Positions 1 to 7,484 of a stretch of 64,000 bases of DNA are shown one piece after another. Each line of letters starts with the position of its first letter. Position 1 is the first letter of the stretch. Under the pieces are notes generated by a model. It was given only the letters and a program-made list of their open reading frames with translations, was not told where the DNA came from and ran no database searches. This DNA is from CAZPMC01 sp964587755. Its GTDB lineage: Bacteria; Bacillota; Clostridia; Acetivibrionales; DTU013. The position numbers and the translations under genes are program-made. The stretch is from assembly GCA_964587755.1 (NCBI GenBank), contig CAZPMC010000006.1, positions 8,072 through 72,071 of the forward strand, read 5' to 3'.

Positions 1-191
1 TATTCAGGGCGAATATTGTTGACGTGTCAAAGTCCACTCTTACTGTTGAGGTTTCAGGAGATGAGGATAAAACGAAAGCATTGGAGGATATGCTTAGAAC
101 CTTCGGTATAAAGGAAATTGTCAGGACTGGCACGATAGCCATTGAAAGGGGCAATAGAATCATAAAGGTAGCAAATAATGAAAAGGAGTGA
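1..191 (+). CDS. ilvN: Acetolactate synthase small subunit, C-terminal fragment
   Basis: The frame that begins at base 3 is open to a TGA at 189-191 and encodes the last 62 residues of a protein whose start lies outside the window. The fragment (FRANIVDVSKSTLTVEVSGD, then ALEDMLRTFGIKEIVRTG) matches the C-terminal regulatory half of IlvN, the subunit that activates the catalytic subunit and confers valine feedback in branched-chain amino acid synthesis. Its stop is 5 bases before the ilvC ATG, so the two genes are almost certainly cotranscribed. The identification rests on the fragment and on the ilvC neighbour. Confidence 0.85.
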   Translation, partial: FRANIVDVSKSTLTVEVSGDEDKTKALEDMLRTFGIKEIVRTGTIAIERGNRIIKVANNEKE

Positions 192-196
192 TATTA

Positions 197-1192
197 ATGG
201 CGAAAATGTATTATGACAGTGATTGCAACCTGGGTCTTCTTGAAGGCAAGACGGTAGCTATAATAGGATATGGGAGCCAAGGGCATGCTCATGCACAAAA
301 TCTCAAGGACAGTGGTGTAAATGTAGTGGTAGGCTTAAGACCAGATTCTGTGAAAAGAAAAGAGGCACAAGATGCAGGGTTGACAGTGATGGACACAGAG
401 GATGCGGCAAAGGCCGGTGATTTGATTATGATACTCACCCCTGACCAGACTCAGGCCGACATGTATTATGAAAGTATAGAACCATATTTAAAGGACGGGG
501 ATATACTTGCATTTGCCCATGGCTTCAATATTCACTACAATCAGATAATTCCGAAAGAGACGCTGGATGTTATAATGATTGCGCCAAAGGGGCCGGGACA
601 TACTGTTAGAAGCCAGTATATTGAGGGAAGAGGAGTCCCGTCGTTGATAGCCGTTTATCAGGATGCTTCTGGAAAAGCAAAGGATTATGCACTTGCTTAT
701 GCTTCAGGTATCGGGGCAGGCAGGGCAGGAATACTTGAGACAACATTCAAAGAAGAAACAGAGACTGACCTTTTCGGAGAACAGGCAGTGCTTTGCGGGG
801 GAGTTACAGAGCTGATGAAGGCAGGCTTTGAAACATTGGTTGAGGCTGGATACCAGCCGGAGAGTGCGTATTTTGAATGTGTTCATGAGATGAAGCTTAT
901 TATTGACCTTATAAACCAGGGCGGCTTCTCATTCATGAGGTATTCTATCAGTGATACTGCAGAATATGGTGATTATACAATCGGTAAAAGAATTATCACC
1001 GATGAGACCAGAAAAGAGATGAAAAAGGTTCTTAAAGAGATACAAAACGGTGCCTTTGCATCTAAATGGATCACAGAAAACAAGGCCGGAGGCAGAGCCG
1101 AATTCCTTGCAACAAGACGCCTTGAATCTGAGCACCAAGTGGAAAAGGTAGGAGCAGAGCTTAGAAAAATGATGAGCTGGCTAAAGAAGTAG
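197..1192 (+). CDS. ilvC: Ketol-acid reductoisomerase (class I)
   Basis: IlvC converts 2-acetolactate or 2-aceto-2-hydroxybutyrate to the dihydroxy acid using Mg2+ and NAD(P)H, the second common step of valine and isoleucine synthesis. The 331-residue length fits the short class I form. The N-terminal Rossmann motif GYGSQGHAHAQNL is near residue 24, and the C-terminal domain keeps the metal-binding acidic residues (DLFGEQAVLCGG, ECVHEMKLIIDL). I chose ATG 197, not the in-frame GTG at 188, because AAAGGAG at 182-188 is 8 bases upstream. The cofactor loop reads GLRPDSVKRKEA, which is basic; I do not predict NADH versus NADPH from it. Confidence 0.97.
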   Translation: MAKMYYDSDCNLGLLEGKTVAIIGYGSQGHAHAQNLKDSGVNVVVGLRPDSVKRKEAQDAGLTVMDTEDAAKAGDLIMILTPDQTQADMYYESIEPYLKDGDILAFAHGFNIHYNQIIPKETLDVIMIAPKGPGHTVRSQYIEGRGVPSLIAVYQDASGKAKDYALAYASGIGAGRAGILETTFKEETETDLFGEQAVLCGGVTELMKAGFETLVEAGYQPESAYFECVHEMKLIIDLINQGGFSFMRYSISDTAEYGDYTIGKRIITDETRKEMKKVLKEIQNGAFASKWITENKAGGRAEFLATRRLESEHQVEKVGAELRKMMSWLKK

Positions 1193-1276
1193 GTTGTTTA
1201 TTAGAGAGATATATAGAGAGATAAAATGGCGGGAAATACCGCCGGATATTTATGAATATGAAAAGGGGAATGACGT

Positions 1277-2821
1277 ATGGGAAAGAGAATCAAAATTTTC
1301 GACACCACGTTGAGAGATGGAGAGCAAACTCCGGGAGTAAATCTTAATATACAGGAAAAACTAGAAATTGCCCGTCAACTGGTACGACTAGGTGTAGATG
1401 TCATGGAAGCTGGCTTTGCTATTGCATCACCCGGTGATTTCCTCGCAGTTAAGACGGTGGCAGAAAATATAAAGGGCGCTACAATTGCAAGCCTGTGCAG
1501 GGCTGTTGAGCAGGATATAGACAGAGCCTGGGAAGCCGTACGCTATGCTGAGGCTCCAAGGATTCATACCTTTATTGCAACCTCGGACATCCACATGAAA
1601 TATAAGCTCAGAATGACTGAAGAGGAAGTTCTTAACAGGGCGGTTGCAATGGTAAAATACTCTAAAAAATATTGTTCCGATGTTGAGTTTTCTGCAGAGG
1701 ACGCCAGTAGAACAAGAACAGAATTCTTGTACAGAATTTTAGAGGCCGTTATTAAGGCAGGAGCAACAGTTGTCAATATTCCTGACACTGTGGGATATGC
1801 ATCACCCGAGGAATTTGGGAAATTGATAAAGGGCATAAGAGAAAATGTCCCCAACATTGACAATGCAGAAATAAGCGTCCATTGTCACAATGACCTTGGC
1901 ATGGCTGTTGCAAATTCTCTGGAGGCAATGAAAAATGGAGCTACCCAGTTGGAGTGTACTGTAAATGGTCTTGGAGAGCGGGCAGGTAATGCTTCCTTAG
2001 AAGAGATTATTATGGGTATAACCACCAGGAAGGATTATTACGGGGATATTGTTCACAATATCGATACAAAGCAAATATATAGAACAAGCAGACTTGTCAG
2101 CAGACTTGCCGGTATTAAAGTGCAGCCAAACAAAGCAATTGTAGGGTCAAACGCTTTTGCACATGAATCCGGAATTCACCAGCATGGAGTTTTGTCGGAA
2201 AAGAGCACTTATGAAATTATGACACCCGAATCCATAGGACTGTCTCAAAACAGAATGGTTCTTGGCAAGCTTTCAGGCAGGCATGCCTTTACTGAGAGGC
2301 TTAAAGAGATGGGCTATAACCTGACTCCTGAAGATATATCTAAGGCATTTGAGAAGTTTAAGGATCTGGCTGACAAGAAGAAAACAGTTTCAGACAGAGA
2401 TATTGAAGCTCTTGTGGAGGAAAAGGTATCTCAGGTTGTAGAAACATATAAGCTGGATAGCTTCCAGATTAGCAGCGGAAACAAAATTATTGCCACAGCA
2501 ACCGTTAATCTTTTGAGAAATGGTGAGCCTGTGACAGAGGCTGCAGTAGGCGACGGCCCAATAAGTGCCGCATTTAAGGCTATTGAGAAAACTGTAGGCT
2601 TTTCGCTGGAGCTTCAGGATTATAGCTTAAAAGGTGTAACTGAAGGCGCCGACGCGTTGGGAGAAGCTACTGTGCGTGTAATGAAGGGCGACAGGATATA
2701 TGTGGGCAGAGGTGTCAGTACTGATATTATAGAAGCAAGTGTTAAGGCATATATACATGCGATAAACAGGATAATAAACGAAAACGGCAAAGGTACAATG
2801 GTCAAGGAGGCTACTGTATGA
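1277..2821 (+). CDS. leuA: 2-isopropylmalate synthase
   Basis: This enzyme condenses acetyl-CoA with 2-ketoisovalerate, the first committed step of leucine synthesis. The N-terminal TIM barrel opens with FDTTLRDGEQTPGVNL, and the divalent-metal HxH motif is in HCHNDLGMAVAN. The C-terminal third (from about residue 385, with GDGPISAAF) is the LeuA allosteric domain that normally senses leucine, so feedback inhibition is likely. At 514 residues it is full length. An AAAGGGG site lies 10 bases before the ATG. Its stop overlaps the next gene's start by 4 bases (ATGA), which implies translational coupling with cimA. Confidence 0.96.
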   Translation: MGKRIKIFDTTLRDGEQTPGVNLNIQEKLEIARQLVRLGVDVMEAGFAIASPGDFLAVKTVAENIKGATIASLCRAVEQDIDRAWEAVRYAEAPRIHTFIATSDIHMKYKLRMTEEEVLNRAVAMVKYSKKYCSDVEFSAEDASRTRTEFLYRILEAVIKAGATVVNIPDTVGYASPEEFGKLIKGIRENVPNIDNAEISVHCHNDLGMAVANSLEAMKNGATQLECTVNGLGERAGNASLEEIIMGITTRKDYYGDIVHNIDTKQIYRTSRLVSRLAGIKVQPNKAIVGSNAFAHESGIHQHGVLSEKSTYEIMTPESIGLSQNRMVLGKLSGRHAFTERLKEMGYNLTPEDISKAFEKFKDLADKKKTVSDRDIEALVEEKVSQVVETYKLDSFQISSGNKIIATATVNLLRNGEPVTEAAVGDGPISAAFKAIEKTVGFSLELQDYSLKGVTEGADALGEATVRVMKGDRIYVGRGVSTDIIEASVKAYIHAINRIINENGKGTMVKEATV

Positions 2822-4392
2822 AAAACATTGTTGTTTTGGATTCTACATTAAGGGACGGGGCTCAAGCCCAGGGTATATCTTATACTGTAGAAGACAAACT
2901 GAAAATTGTAAGGAAGCTTGACCTGTTGGGGGTTGACTATATTGAGGCCGGAAACCCGGGCTCAAATCCAAAGGATCTGGAATTTTTCGAGAGAGCAGGC
3001 AAGCTCAAGCTCAGCAGAGCAAAGCTAATAGCCTTCGGGAGCACAAGGAGGGTTGGCATTTCAGTAGAGGATGATGCAAATGTTAGATCACTCTTAAGAG
3101 CAGGTACGGATGCTGTTGTGATATTCGGCAAATCATGGGATTTTCAGGTGACTGATATTCTAAAGACGACATTGGATGAGAACTTAAGTATGATTGCCGA
3201 TACAGTAAGCTATTTTAAAAGCTTGGGTAAGGAAGTCGTATACGATGCAGAGCATTTTTTCGATGGCTATGCAGCAAATCCGGAATATGCCTTAAAAACC
3301 CTTAAGGCAGCTTATGATGCCGGGGCAGACAGCATTTGCCTGTGTGACACAAAGGGAAGTGCGCTTCCTCTAACCATATTCAAAATCACAAAGAGAATTG
3401 TTGAGATGTATGATAAACCTATTGGTATACACTGTCACAATGACAACGGCATGGCTGTTGCCGGGTCAATAATGGCAGTGGAAGCGGGAGCGGCGCAAGT
3501 ACAGGGGACGATTAACGGGCTTGGGGAGAGATGCGGAAATGCGAACCTTTGCACCATTATACCTACCTTGCAGCTTCAAATGGGCTACAGTTGTATCCCA
3601 AAGAGCAGTATGCCTGAAATTACTGCAGTGGCCAGGTCTATCAGTGAAATATCCAATGTAATTCATGATGAGAGGGCGCCTTATGTCGGCAAGTATGCAT
3701 TTGCACATAAGGCAGGTATGCATGCCGATGCTGTTGTAAAGAACACAATGGCGTATGAGATGGTAGACCCTGAGGTTGTTGGAAATGAGAGACTGTTCCT
3801 GATGTCTGAGGTGGCGGGCAGGAGTGCTGTGCTCAATATGATTCATAAAATAGAACCTTCAATTACAAAGGACTCGGAGGAGACAAAAATTATACTCCAG
3901 AAGCTTAAGGAAATGGAATATGAAGGATATCAGTATGAAGGTGCAGAGAGCTCATTTGAACTGATTATCATGAAGGTTTTGGGCAAATATCATCCATTCT
4001 TTGAGCTGGAGGATTTTAAGGTAATTGTAAACGAACCTACAACGTCATGTAAACGCAACTCTTCGGCTATGATTAAGGTTAAAGTCGGAGAGCAGGTTGA
4101 AATTACAGCAGCAGAGGGCGACGGACCGGTTAATGCCCTTGATAATGCACTTAGGAAGGCGTTATTAAGGTTTTATCCAAGTATTGCGGATATGAAGCTG
4201 ACCGACTTTAAGGTAAGAGTATTGAATTCGGAAGCTGCTACCGCTGCAAAGGTTAGGGTTTTGATTGAGTCTACGGACGGGAATGAAGTTTGGACCACAA
4301 TAGGGGTCTCCACCGACGTTATTGAAGCCAGTTGGATAGCTCTTGTGGATTCCATTGAATATAAGCTGGGAAAGGAAGGCAAGTCAAATTGA
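2818..4392 (+). CDS. cimA: (R)-citramalate synthase (LeuA-like family)
   Basis: Citramalate synthase joins pyruvate and acetyl-CoA to give (R)-citramalate, opening the threonine-independent route to 2-ketobutyrate and isoleucine. The 524-residue protein is a LeuA paralogue with LDSTLRDGAQAQGISY at the N terminus, HCHNDNGMAVAG as the metal site and a C-terminal regulatory domain with GDGPVNALDNALRKAL. Features such as the NPGSNPKDLEFF segment fit the long bacterial CimA family better than LeuA or homocitrate synthase. It overlaps leuA by 4 bases. ilvN-ilvC-leuA-cimA therefore form one branched-chain amino acid operon. Family assignment is strong; product specificity is inferred. Confidence 0.9.
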   Translation: MKNIVVLDSTLRDGAQAQGISYTVEDKLKIVRKLDLLGVDYIEAGNPGSNPKDLEFFERAGKLKLSRAKLIAFGSTRRVGISVEDDANVRSLLRAGTDAVVIFGKSWDFQVTDILKTTLDENLSMIADTVSYFKSLGKEVVYDAEHFFDGYAANPEYALKTLKAAYDAGADSICLCDTKGSALPLTIFKITKRIVEMYDKPIGIHCHNDNGMAVAGSIMAVEAGAAQVQGTINGLGERCGNANLCTIIPTLQLQMGYSCIPKSSMPEITAVARSISEISNVIHDERAPYVGKYAFAHKAGMHADAVVKNTMAYEMVDPEVVGNERLFLMSEVAGRSAVLNMIHKIEPSITKDSEETKIILQKLKEMEYEGYQYEGAESSFELIIMKVLGKYHPFFELEDFKVIVNEPTTSCKRNSSAMIKVKVGEQVEITAAEGDGPVNALDNALRKALLRFYPSIADMKLTDFKVRVLNSEAATAAKVRVLIESTDGNEVWTTIGVSTDVIEASWIALVDSIEYKLGKEGKSN

Positions 4393-4646
4393 TACTTATC
4401 GGAAAGCTTCATGTTGGAGGAAAGCTGGTCAGACAGGGCGATACAATGGATGAAGACGAAACAAAAAGCTTTAGAGACAAGCTAGAAAAGTGCCTTATAG
4501 AGCTTTGTGCACAAATGGATATACCTGTGCCTCTTTGGCTTAAGAAGAATACAAGAGAGCTTGCCATTTTTAAAAGGACATTTTTCTCCTCCGAACAATT
4601 TATTGATAAGGTATGGTTTGATAAGTTCGAAATATTTTTACAATGA
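4389..4646 (+). CDS. Small conserved-looking hypothetical protein coupled to cimA
   Basis: This is an 85-residue ORF with a TTG start that overlaps the cimA stop (TTGA at 4389-4392). AAGGAAGG lies about 10 bases upstream, inside the end of cimA. The product has no signal peptide or membrane segment. It is Lys- and Glu-rich in the middle (DEDETKSFRDKLEKCLIELC) and carries the short motif PVPLWLKKNTRELA, followed by FFSSEQF. I do not recognise a family. The coupling to cimA and the absence of a competing frame support a real gene. A role tied to branched-chain amino acid synthesis is possible but only from position. Confidence 0.65.
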   Translation: MILIGKLHVGGKLVRQGDTMDEDETKSFRDKLEKCLIELCAQMDIPVPLWLKKNTRELAIFKRTFFSSEQFIDKVWFDKFEIFLQ

Positions 4647-4682
4647 AACAATCTATAATATCAGATTGGGATTAGACAAAAA

Positions 4683-4736
4683 ACCTCCGCATATAAATAG
4701 ACTGTAACATATTGCAGCCTTGCGGAGGTGTTATTT
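4683..4736 (+). promoter_or_regulatory. Hairpin that buries the ribosome binding site of the L,D-transpeptidase gene
   Basis: ACCTCCGCA at 4683-4691 is an exact inverted copy of TGCGGAGGT at 4721-4729, with a 29-base loop. The right arm contains the GGAGG that serves the TTG start at 4737, and the stem is followed by a T-rich run (TTATTTTT). The structure could work as a terminator for the amino acid operon, as a translational switch, or both. Confidence 0.6.
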
Positions 4737-5438
4737 TTGAACAAGCTGAGATTTTATGCTGCGGCCTTCCTTGCGATTTTGTTTGCATTATCTGGAGCCC
4801 AGATTTATATTGATAAAAGGACAAATGTGGTATTAGATACTGATGCTGCTAAAGCAAAGGCGGTATATTCAGTATTTATTGAGATTGAAGATAAAACCCT
4901 TTATCTGTTAGAGGACGGCAAATCTATAAAGGAATACATTATTGCCTCAGGCAAATCCGGTTATCCGACACCCTTAGGCAGTTGGACCATAGTTGAAAAG
5001 GGAGATTGGGGTGAGGGCTTCGGCGGCAGTTGGATGGGGCTTGATGTACCCTGGGGAAAGTATGGAATTCATGGCACTCTCTCTAACAGCTCTATTGGGT
5101 ATGCATCAAGCGAAGGATGTATCCGGATGTTTAATGATGATGTAGCTGAGCTGTACCATCTTCTGCCCATCGGGACTGAGGTAATGATAGTAAACGGCAA
5201 ATTTGGTCCCTTTGGAAATGGCTTCGCAGAAATTAAAGCAGGGGACAGGGGCTCTGATGTGCTTGCAATACAGCGGCAGTTGAAAAAGCTGGGGTTTTAT
5301 AAAGGTGAGCTTGACGGTATATATGAGGACGGGCTTAAAAAGGCGCTCCATGAATTCCAGCGCGCCAATGGATTGACGGCTAAAAATACAATTACTAAGG
5401 ACGATTGGCTTATGATGGGATTCAGGGAGTTTGAGTGA
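4737..5438 (+). CDS. Secreted L,D-transpeptidase with peptidoglycan-binding domain
   Basis: L,D-transpeptidases (YkuD family) make 3-3 peptidoglycan crosslinks or attach groups outside the membrane. The 233-residue product has one N-terminal hydrophobic signal or anchor (residues 5-22). A YkuD domain follows, ending in the active-site signature with HGT and then SEGCIRM, where His and Cys are catalytic. The C-terminal PG_binding_1 domain (about 165-230) contains GSDVLAIQRQLKKLGFY. I chose TTG 4737 because GGAGG at 4724-4728 is 8 bases upstream; GTG 4728 would overlap that site. The gene stands alone between two operons. Beta-lactam resistance is a family property, not shown here. Confidence 0.9.
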   Translation: MNKLRFYAAAFLAILFALSGAQIYIDKRTNVVLDTDAAKAKAVYSVFIEIEDKTLYLLEDGKSIKEYIIASGKSGYPTPLGSWTIVEKGDWGEGFGGSWMGLDVPWGKYGIHGTLSNSSIGYASSEGCIRMFNDDVAELYHLLPIGTEVMIVNGKFGPFGNGFAEIKAGDRGSDVLAIQRQLKKLGFYKGELDGIYEDGLKKALHEFQRANGLTAKNTITKDDWLMMGFREFE

Positions 5439-5448
5439 GTAAGATAGA

Positions 5449-5477
5449 TTGACTCTGATTGTGCCGGTTGGTATAAT
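5449..5477 (+). promoter_or_regulatory. Sigma-A type promoter of the GntR regulator gene
   Basis: TTGACT (5449-5454) and TATAAT (5472-5477) are separated by exactly 17 bases. The palindromic operator at 5492-5511 begins where transcription should start, which suggests that the repressor blocks this promoter. Confidence 0.75.
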
Positions 5478-5481
5478 ACAA

Positions 5482-5521
5482 ATATCATTAACTTGTAGAA
5501 CAACCTACAAGCTAATGATAT
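5482..5521. promoter_or_regulatory. Palindromic operator upstream of the GntR regulator
   Basis: The core is CTTGTAG-aacaac-CTACAAG (5492-5511), a perfect 7-6-7 inverted repeat. It is extended by nearly perfect outer arms (ATATCATTA and TAATGATAT). The same core recurs at 6262-6281 before the sugar kinase. Position at the promoter and the repeat downstream make it the likely binding site of the adjacent GntR protein. Confidence 0.7.
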
Positions 5522-5555
5522 TATAATGAGCAATACACTTGGGAGAAGCCTAATT

Positions 5556-6245
5556 ATGATGCCTATTGGGAAGCGGAATGTAGTAGATATGGCTTACGAG
5601 CAGATGAAGGATCTCATCATAAACGGAGAGTGGAGGCCTGGCGCAAAAATACCCTCTGAGAATGAGCTGAAAGAAATGCTTAAAGTAAGCAGAAATACTG
5701 TAAGAAGTGCTATTCAAAAATTAAAAACCTTGGGTGTTTTAGAAACAAAGCAGGGGCAGGGGACATTTGTCTGTAAATCGGCATCAGCCGGCTTTGTGAA
5801 CAGCTTCATGCCTTTTATTTCTCTAAGCAAAGAAGATATTCTGGAAATCCTTGAATTCAGAAAAACCATAGAAATCGAGAGTGTTGAGCTTGCAGCCATA
5901 AGGCGAGACCATAAGGACTTGGAATCAATAAAAGCTGCTGTAGATGAAATGGTGGGGAGCAAGGATGACTTTAAGAGGTATTCTATTGCTGATTATCAAT
6001 TTCATCTTAGCATTGCCAGAGCATCAAAAAATAAAATATTTTATATGGTTCTAAAATATCTGAAGGATGTACTATACAATCATTTTGAGGATATGAATAA
6101 AGAGCTGGGAGCGGAAATGAGTGTTGATAACCACTTAAGGATTTATGAGGCGATTCGGGACAGTGACCCTCAAATGGCAATATTACATATGAAGAACAAT
6201 ATTGAACTAAGTATAAATGAAATGCGAAAACATAATGGGACATAG
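5556..6245 (+). CDS. GntR/FadR-family transcriptional regulator
   Basis: The 229-residue product has a winged-helix GntR domain at residues 5-75 (WRPGAKIPSENELKEML and SRNTVRSAIQKLKTLGVLE). A helical FCD ligand domain follows, with EILEFRKTIEIESVELA near its start. FCD regulators usually bind sugar acids or organic acids and release DNA on binding. I chose ATG 5556 because GGGAGAAG at 5541-5548 precedes it; ATG 5526 has no site. The palindromes in front of its own gene and of the next gene suggest autoregulation and control of the downstream sugar kinase and gnd. Gluconate or a ketodeoxy acid is a plausible ligand, by inference. Confidence 0.9.
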   Translation: MMPIGKRNVVDMAYEQMKDLIINGEWRPGAKIPSENELKEMLKVSRNTVRSAIQKLKTLGVLETKQGQGTFVCKSASAGFVNSFMPFISLSKEDILEILEFRKTIEIESVELAAIRRDHKDLESIKAAVDEMVGSKDDFKRYSIADYQFHLSIARASKNKIFYMVLKYLKDVLYNHFEDMNKELGAEMSVDNHLRIYEAIRDSDPQMAILHMKNNIELSINEMRKHNGT

Positions 6246-6261
6246 TAATATTTTCAAATAA

Positions 6262-6281
6262 CTTGTAGCACAACCAACAAG
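6262..6281. promoter_or_regulatory. Second GntR operator copy, upstream of the PfkB kinase
   Basis: CTTGTAG-cacaac-CAACAAG differs from the operator before gntR at one half-site position and in the spacer. It sits 53 bases before the kinase ATG. I do not see a strong -35/-10 pair here, so it may act as a roadblock or on a weak promoter. Confidence 0.6.
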
Positions 6282-6334
6282 TTCAAACAATAACAGCAAT
6301 AAACGCAGAAATTAAATTTGGGAGGTATCTAGAA

Positions 6335-7408
6335 ATGGAGCTAAAAAAGGATTTTACGTATTCACTAGTTGTTCCGACAAGCATGGGCATAAGAATCACA
6401 CCAGTTAATGGGCAGCCTGTTCATTCCAGTGATACTTTTATGTTGCATGTAACAAGCGCTGAGACAAATGTTGCAAGTATTTCGTCATACCTGGGGCTGC
6501 CAACAAAGGTTTTGACCACATTTGTAAAAGATAGCCCCATTGCCAGGCTTATAAAGGACAATTTGGCAAGCCGCCATATGGCTTATGAGGGGAAGGAGGT
6601 ACCACAAGGAGAGCCTTGGGGATACCGTCATCAGATTAACATTGCTGACAGCGGCTTTGGAGTGCGTGGGCCGAGAGTGTACAATGACCGTGCAGGCGAG
6701 GTGGGGAGAACTCTGGATGTCCGAGATTTTGATTTGGACAGGCTTTTTGGAAAGGAAGGCGTTCAGATAATTCATATGTCAGGTCTTATAGCGGCTTTAT
6801 CACCTCAAACAGGCAACTTCTGTCTTGAGCTGGCAAGAAAAGCGAGGAAGTATGGCACAAAGATATCCTTTGATCTCAATTTCAGAGATTCATTCTGGAA
6901 AGGCAGAGAAAAAGAATTAAGAGAAATTTTCTCTGAGATAGCAAGTATTTCTGACATACTCATAGGCAATGAAGAAGACTTTCAGCTTAGTCTCGGGATT
7001 GAAGGCCCCAAGACCGGCGGTGAGGGAATTGCCGGAAAAATTGATGGCTTTAAGGAAATGATCGGAAGAGTGAAAAAAGCATACCCCAATGTTTCAGTTT
7101 ATGCCAATACACTTCGCCAGGTAATAAGCACAAATAAGCATTTGTGGGGAGCGCTTATGCTTGAAGGCGAAAACTGGTACGTGGCCGAACCCCGCGAAAT
7201 CCATGTCCTTGACAGAATCGGAGGCGGTGATGGGTTTGTCGGAGGACTTCTTTATGCAATACTTAAGGGTTGGGCTCCCGAAAAGTGGATACAATTTGCC
7301 TGGGCGTCCGGTGCATTGGCTACAACCTTCCTGACAGATTATGCACAGCCCGCAGATGAAGAGCAGATTTGGAGCATCTGGGAGGGTAATGCAAGGGTAA
7401 AAAGATAA
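6335..7408 (+). CDS. PfkB-family carbohydrate kinase (2-keto-3-deoxygluconate kinase-like)
   Basis: This is a ribokinase-fold kinase of 357 residues that phosphorylates a sugar or sugar acid with ATP. The anion-hole signature is DRIGGGDGFVGG near residue 290, with the catalytic Asp in GGGD. The FDLNFR motif near residue 177 is typical of KDG kinase-like members. GGGAGG lies about 10 bases before the ATG. The gene follows a GntR operator and precedes 6-phosphogluconate dehydrogenase, so the pair may handle gluconate, ketogluconate or a ketodeoxy acid. The N-terminal region departs from standard KdgK, so substrate is uncertain. Confidence 0.8.
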   Translation: MELKKDFTYSLVVPTSMGIRITPVNGQPVHSSDTFMLHVTSAETNVASISSYLGLPTKVLTTFVKDSPIARLIKDNLASRHMAYEGKEVPQGEPWGYRHQINIADSGFGVRGPRVYNDRAGEVGRTLDVRDFDLDRLFGKEGVQIIHMSGLIAALSPQTGNFCLELARKARKYGTKISFDLNFRDSFWKGREKELREIFSEIASISDILIGNEEDFQLSLGIEGPKTGGEGIAGKIDGFKEMIGRVKKAYPNVSVYANTLRQVISTNKHLWGALMLEGENWYVAEPREIHVLDRIGGGDGFVGGLLYAILKGWAPEKWIQFAWASGALATTFLTDYAQPADEEQIWSIWEGNARVKR

Positions 7409-7484
7409 GCTGTACTAAAATAATTAATAAGTGTTAACTAATACTAAACTATTAACCGAATTAAGTAGAATTGGAGGCACTACA

